Both the position numbers and the translations under genes were made by a program. 64,000 nt of DNA from Clostridia bacterium (GTDB lineage: Bacteria > Bacillota > Clostridia > Peptostreptococcales > Anaerovoracaceae). The stretch's first letter is position 1; each line of letters opens with the position of its first letter. A model generated the notes under the pieces. The model searched no databases and was not told where the DNA came from. It worked only from the letters and a program-made list of their open reading frames with translations. Location of the stretch: NCBI GenBank assembly GCA_902363595.1, contig CABJAP010000001.1:124001-188000 (forward strand), given 5' to 3'. Shown piece by piece: positions 62,387 through 64,000 of this stretch.

Positions 62387-63871
62387 TTAGGATAAGGTGG
62401 AGCCGAAGATGAACAGCACAACCGCAACAGCGAAGAAGATATAAGCGATTATTCTCCATCTCTTGTACTGAGCGTCCAGCTTGGCCTTTTCTTCCGGTGA
62501 AGGATCCTTTGTCTTGAGAGCCAGCAGTTCTTCGTCAATGGCTTCTTCCGGAATCGGTCTGTTCCTTACAAAGATCAGAATGTAGAGAATACAGATTACT
62601 GACAGCCCGATGTTCCACCAGATGGCCGTCCAGTCAATGGCCAGGATGGACAGTGCTGCGTAAAGAATAATGCTCACAACAGCCCCGAATTTACCGGCAG
62701 GAGCATGCCATGGTCTGTGAAGATCCGGCTCTTTCTTGTACAGCAGCAGGTAGGACAGATATCCGATAATATAGCACAGCATTTGTGAGAATGCGCACAT
62801 GGCAGAGATGATTACGATGGAACCTGTTGAAATCAGAAGAATACCAACCACACCTACGACAATTACGGAAACATAGGGGCTTCTGAATTTCGGATGAACC
62901 TTTGCGAATACTTTGGGGAAACATCCGTCAACAGCCATGATATACATATATCTCGCAGCGCCTGCGGTACATGGTACCATGGAGCTGAAGTCTCCGCCGA
63001 AGGTGATGCCAAGGCACAGCAGTATGAACGGGAAGCCGACGATACCTGCCTGCGTCATACCTTCAACAAAAGGAGCATCTGCAGTTTCCAGAAGGTGCTG
63101 TCCAGCCAGAGGAGTCAGACCAACCAGGAAGAACTGGAATAACGCGTTTACAGCAAATACGATGAACGGCGACAGAGTCAGTGCTCTGGGCAGTGTGATC
63201 TGGGGAAATTTAACTTCCGCGCCCATGCCTACGCAGGTTTCAAATCCGGCGAAGCACCACCATACCATAACGATGCATTTTGCAAGTGCAGTGAATTCGG
63301 TCGGGATGCCTGAGAAGATCGGCGCGAAATTGGAAAAGTCCAGATTCTTCATAACCATGATCATCCAAACGAAGGATGCGGCCCAGAAGAAGAACATAAA
63401 GCCGTTCTGCCATCTTCCGGAGAACTTGATGCCTCTGTAATTGATGATGGTAAAGAGGATCATCAGTGCCGAACCAAGAATTCTCGAATCGATGACGAAT
63501 CCTGCGCCAAGGGCGTTCAACAGGTATGTAAAGTAGCTGGCGAAGGCCAGTGCTTCACCGCCGGCGATACCGATCTGAGCGATGGTATAGTGCCAGCTGC
63601 AGAAGATGGCTACCGGCCAGTTGATGGCTCTTTTAGCAAATGAATAGGTACCGCCTGACAAGGGAAGGGTAGCTCCCAGTTCGCCGTAGATGGCGGCAGG
63701 CCATAATACCATTAGAAAAGCGATAACGGATGCGATGATGACCGAGCTGCCCATGGCGCCTACCTGTGAGGAACCTACGGTAAACAGGCCTACGCCTATA
63801 ACCGCTCCGGCGGTAATGGTGACGCATTCAGGCAGTCCAAGTTCCCGGACTAATCCTTTTTTCTCGTCCAT
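62387..63871 (-). CDS. APC-superfamily amino acid permease (copy 2)
   Basis: 494 residues, paralogous over the full length to the permease at 5928: AGAVIGVGLFTVGSS in segment 1, VWWCFAGFETCVGMGAEV, GITFGGDFSSMVPCTAGAAR and the extra C-terminal segment KRWRIIAYIFFAVAVVLFIFG after a charged linker. AGGAGGTTATTTTT precedes the ATG. Substrate unknown amino acid or amine. Base composition is slightly more GC-poor in the leader than the gene. Confidence 0.9.
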   Translation of the reverse strand: MDEKKGLVRELGLPECVTITAGAVIGVGLFTVGSSQVGAMGSSVIIASVIAFLMVLWPAAIYGELGATLPLSGGTYSFAKRAINWPVAIFCSWHYTIAQIGIAGGEALAFASYFTYLLNALGAGFVIDSRILGSALMILFTIINYRGIKFSGRWQNGFMFFFWAASFVWMIMVMKNLDFSNFAPIFSGIPTEFTALAKCIVMVWWCFAGFETCVGMGAEVKFPQITLPRALTLSPFIVFAVNALFQFFLVGLTPLAGQHLLETADAPFVEGMTQAGIVGFPFILLCLGITFGGDFSSMVPCTAGAARYMYIMAVDGCFPKVFAKVHPKFRSPYVSVIVVGVVGILLISTGSIVIISAMCAFSQMLCYIIGYLSYLLLYKKEPDLHRPWHAPAGKFGAVVSIILYAALSILAIDWTAIWWNIGLSVICILYILIFVRNRPIPEEAIDEELLALKTKDPSPEEKAKLDAQYKRWRIIAYIFFAVAVVLFIFGSTLS

Positions 63872-63914
63872 AAAAATAACCTCCTAAAAATGTGAAAAAG
63901 ATATAAATTTGTCT

Positions 63915-63943
63915 ATAATAATGACAATGGTGTTGAATGTAAA
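63915..63943 (-). promoter_or_regulatory. Promoter of the second APC permease
   Basis: Minus strand TTTACA (63938-63943), 17-base spacer, TATTAT (63915-63920), 44 bases before the ATG. Confidence 0.7.
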
Positions 63944-64000
63944 ATCAAAAAAATACATTCGAAAAAAGCAGAACGGAGTAAAACAGTAACCTCACATTAC

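Noticed and set aside
1..64000. CRISPR array, prophage, insertion sequence or integrase
   Set aside because: No evenly spaced direct repeats with unique spacers, no transposase or integrase frames, and no phage structural genes were seen.

Overview
The window reads as chromosome of a spore-forming Clostridia-type Firmicute with mid-range GC. The signs are a CIRCE/HrcA heat-shock operon, strong AGGAGG ribosome sites with many TTG/GTG starts, a collagen-like spore-surface protein, half-size chromate transporters, a CD1871A-type small protein, and class III CoA-transferase and peptide/amino-acid metabolism genes. A Eubacteriales 'Family XIII'/Anaerovoracaceae-like gut anaerobe would fit, but this placement is inference. 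Both window ends are open: the first gene (hemW) lacks its 5' part, and the last permease's upstream region is cut off.

Layout. (1) 1-8.3 kb: end of hemW, glpK, a membrane acyltransferase, a YeiH-type exporter with its LysR regulator, two cytidylate-kinase-like paralogues and an APC permease. (2) 8.6-13.5 kb: hrcA-grpE-dnaK-dnaJ with a perfect CIRCE operator; a CIRCE-like dyad also sits over a likely dnaJ promoter. (3) 13.6-18.4 kb: a MerR-controlled island (GPH transporter, MerR, ureohydrolase, MATE pump) with two MerR-style 19-bp-spacer promoters sharing a 15-mer. (4) 18.4-28.1 kb: prmA, rsmE, ald, an M23-peptidase/deacetylase fusion, mtaB, a membrane thiol-redox operon with three tiny proteins, HIT, rpsU and yqeY. 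(5) 28.1-40.4 kb: a region bounded by two tRNA-Leu(CAG) genes. It holds a 42-bp perfect palindrome, gene remnants, an operon of CoA-transferase/two membrane proteins/M42 peptidase/ChrA pair with a divergent unusual MerR regulator, an orphan response regulator preceded by a decayed histidine kinase, a GGDEF protein and topoisomerase III. (6) 40.6-48.9 kb: Cys-rich small protein, nucleotidyltransferase, HD protein, TraX, RtcB, cold-shock protein, a hydrolase/acyltransferase/DUF6320 cassette and SstT. (7) 49-64 kb: collagen-like protein behind a sigma-K-like promoter, YjbQ, MarR plus citrate synthase, a MarR/DHA2 pump facing a MacAB-type system, an EAL phosphodiesterase and a second APC permease.

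How it works together. A conserved stress/translation backbone (hemW, hrcA-grpE-dnaK-dnaJ, prmA-rsmE, mtaB, hit, rpsU-yqeY) is interrupted by accessory blocks, most with their own local regulator (LysR, MerR x2, MarR x2) and recognisable operators. The least described pieces are the TlpA/CD1871A/NapH-like operon with tandem small Cys membrane proteins, the DHA2 pump with a ~345-residue helical loop, and the hydrolase/acyltransferase/DUF6320 cassette.
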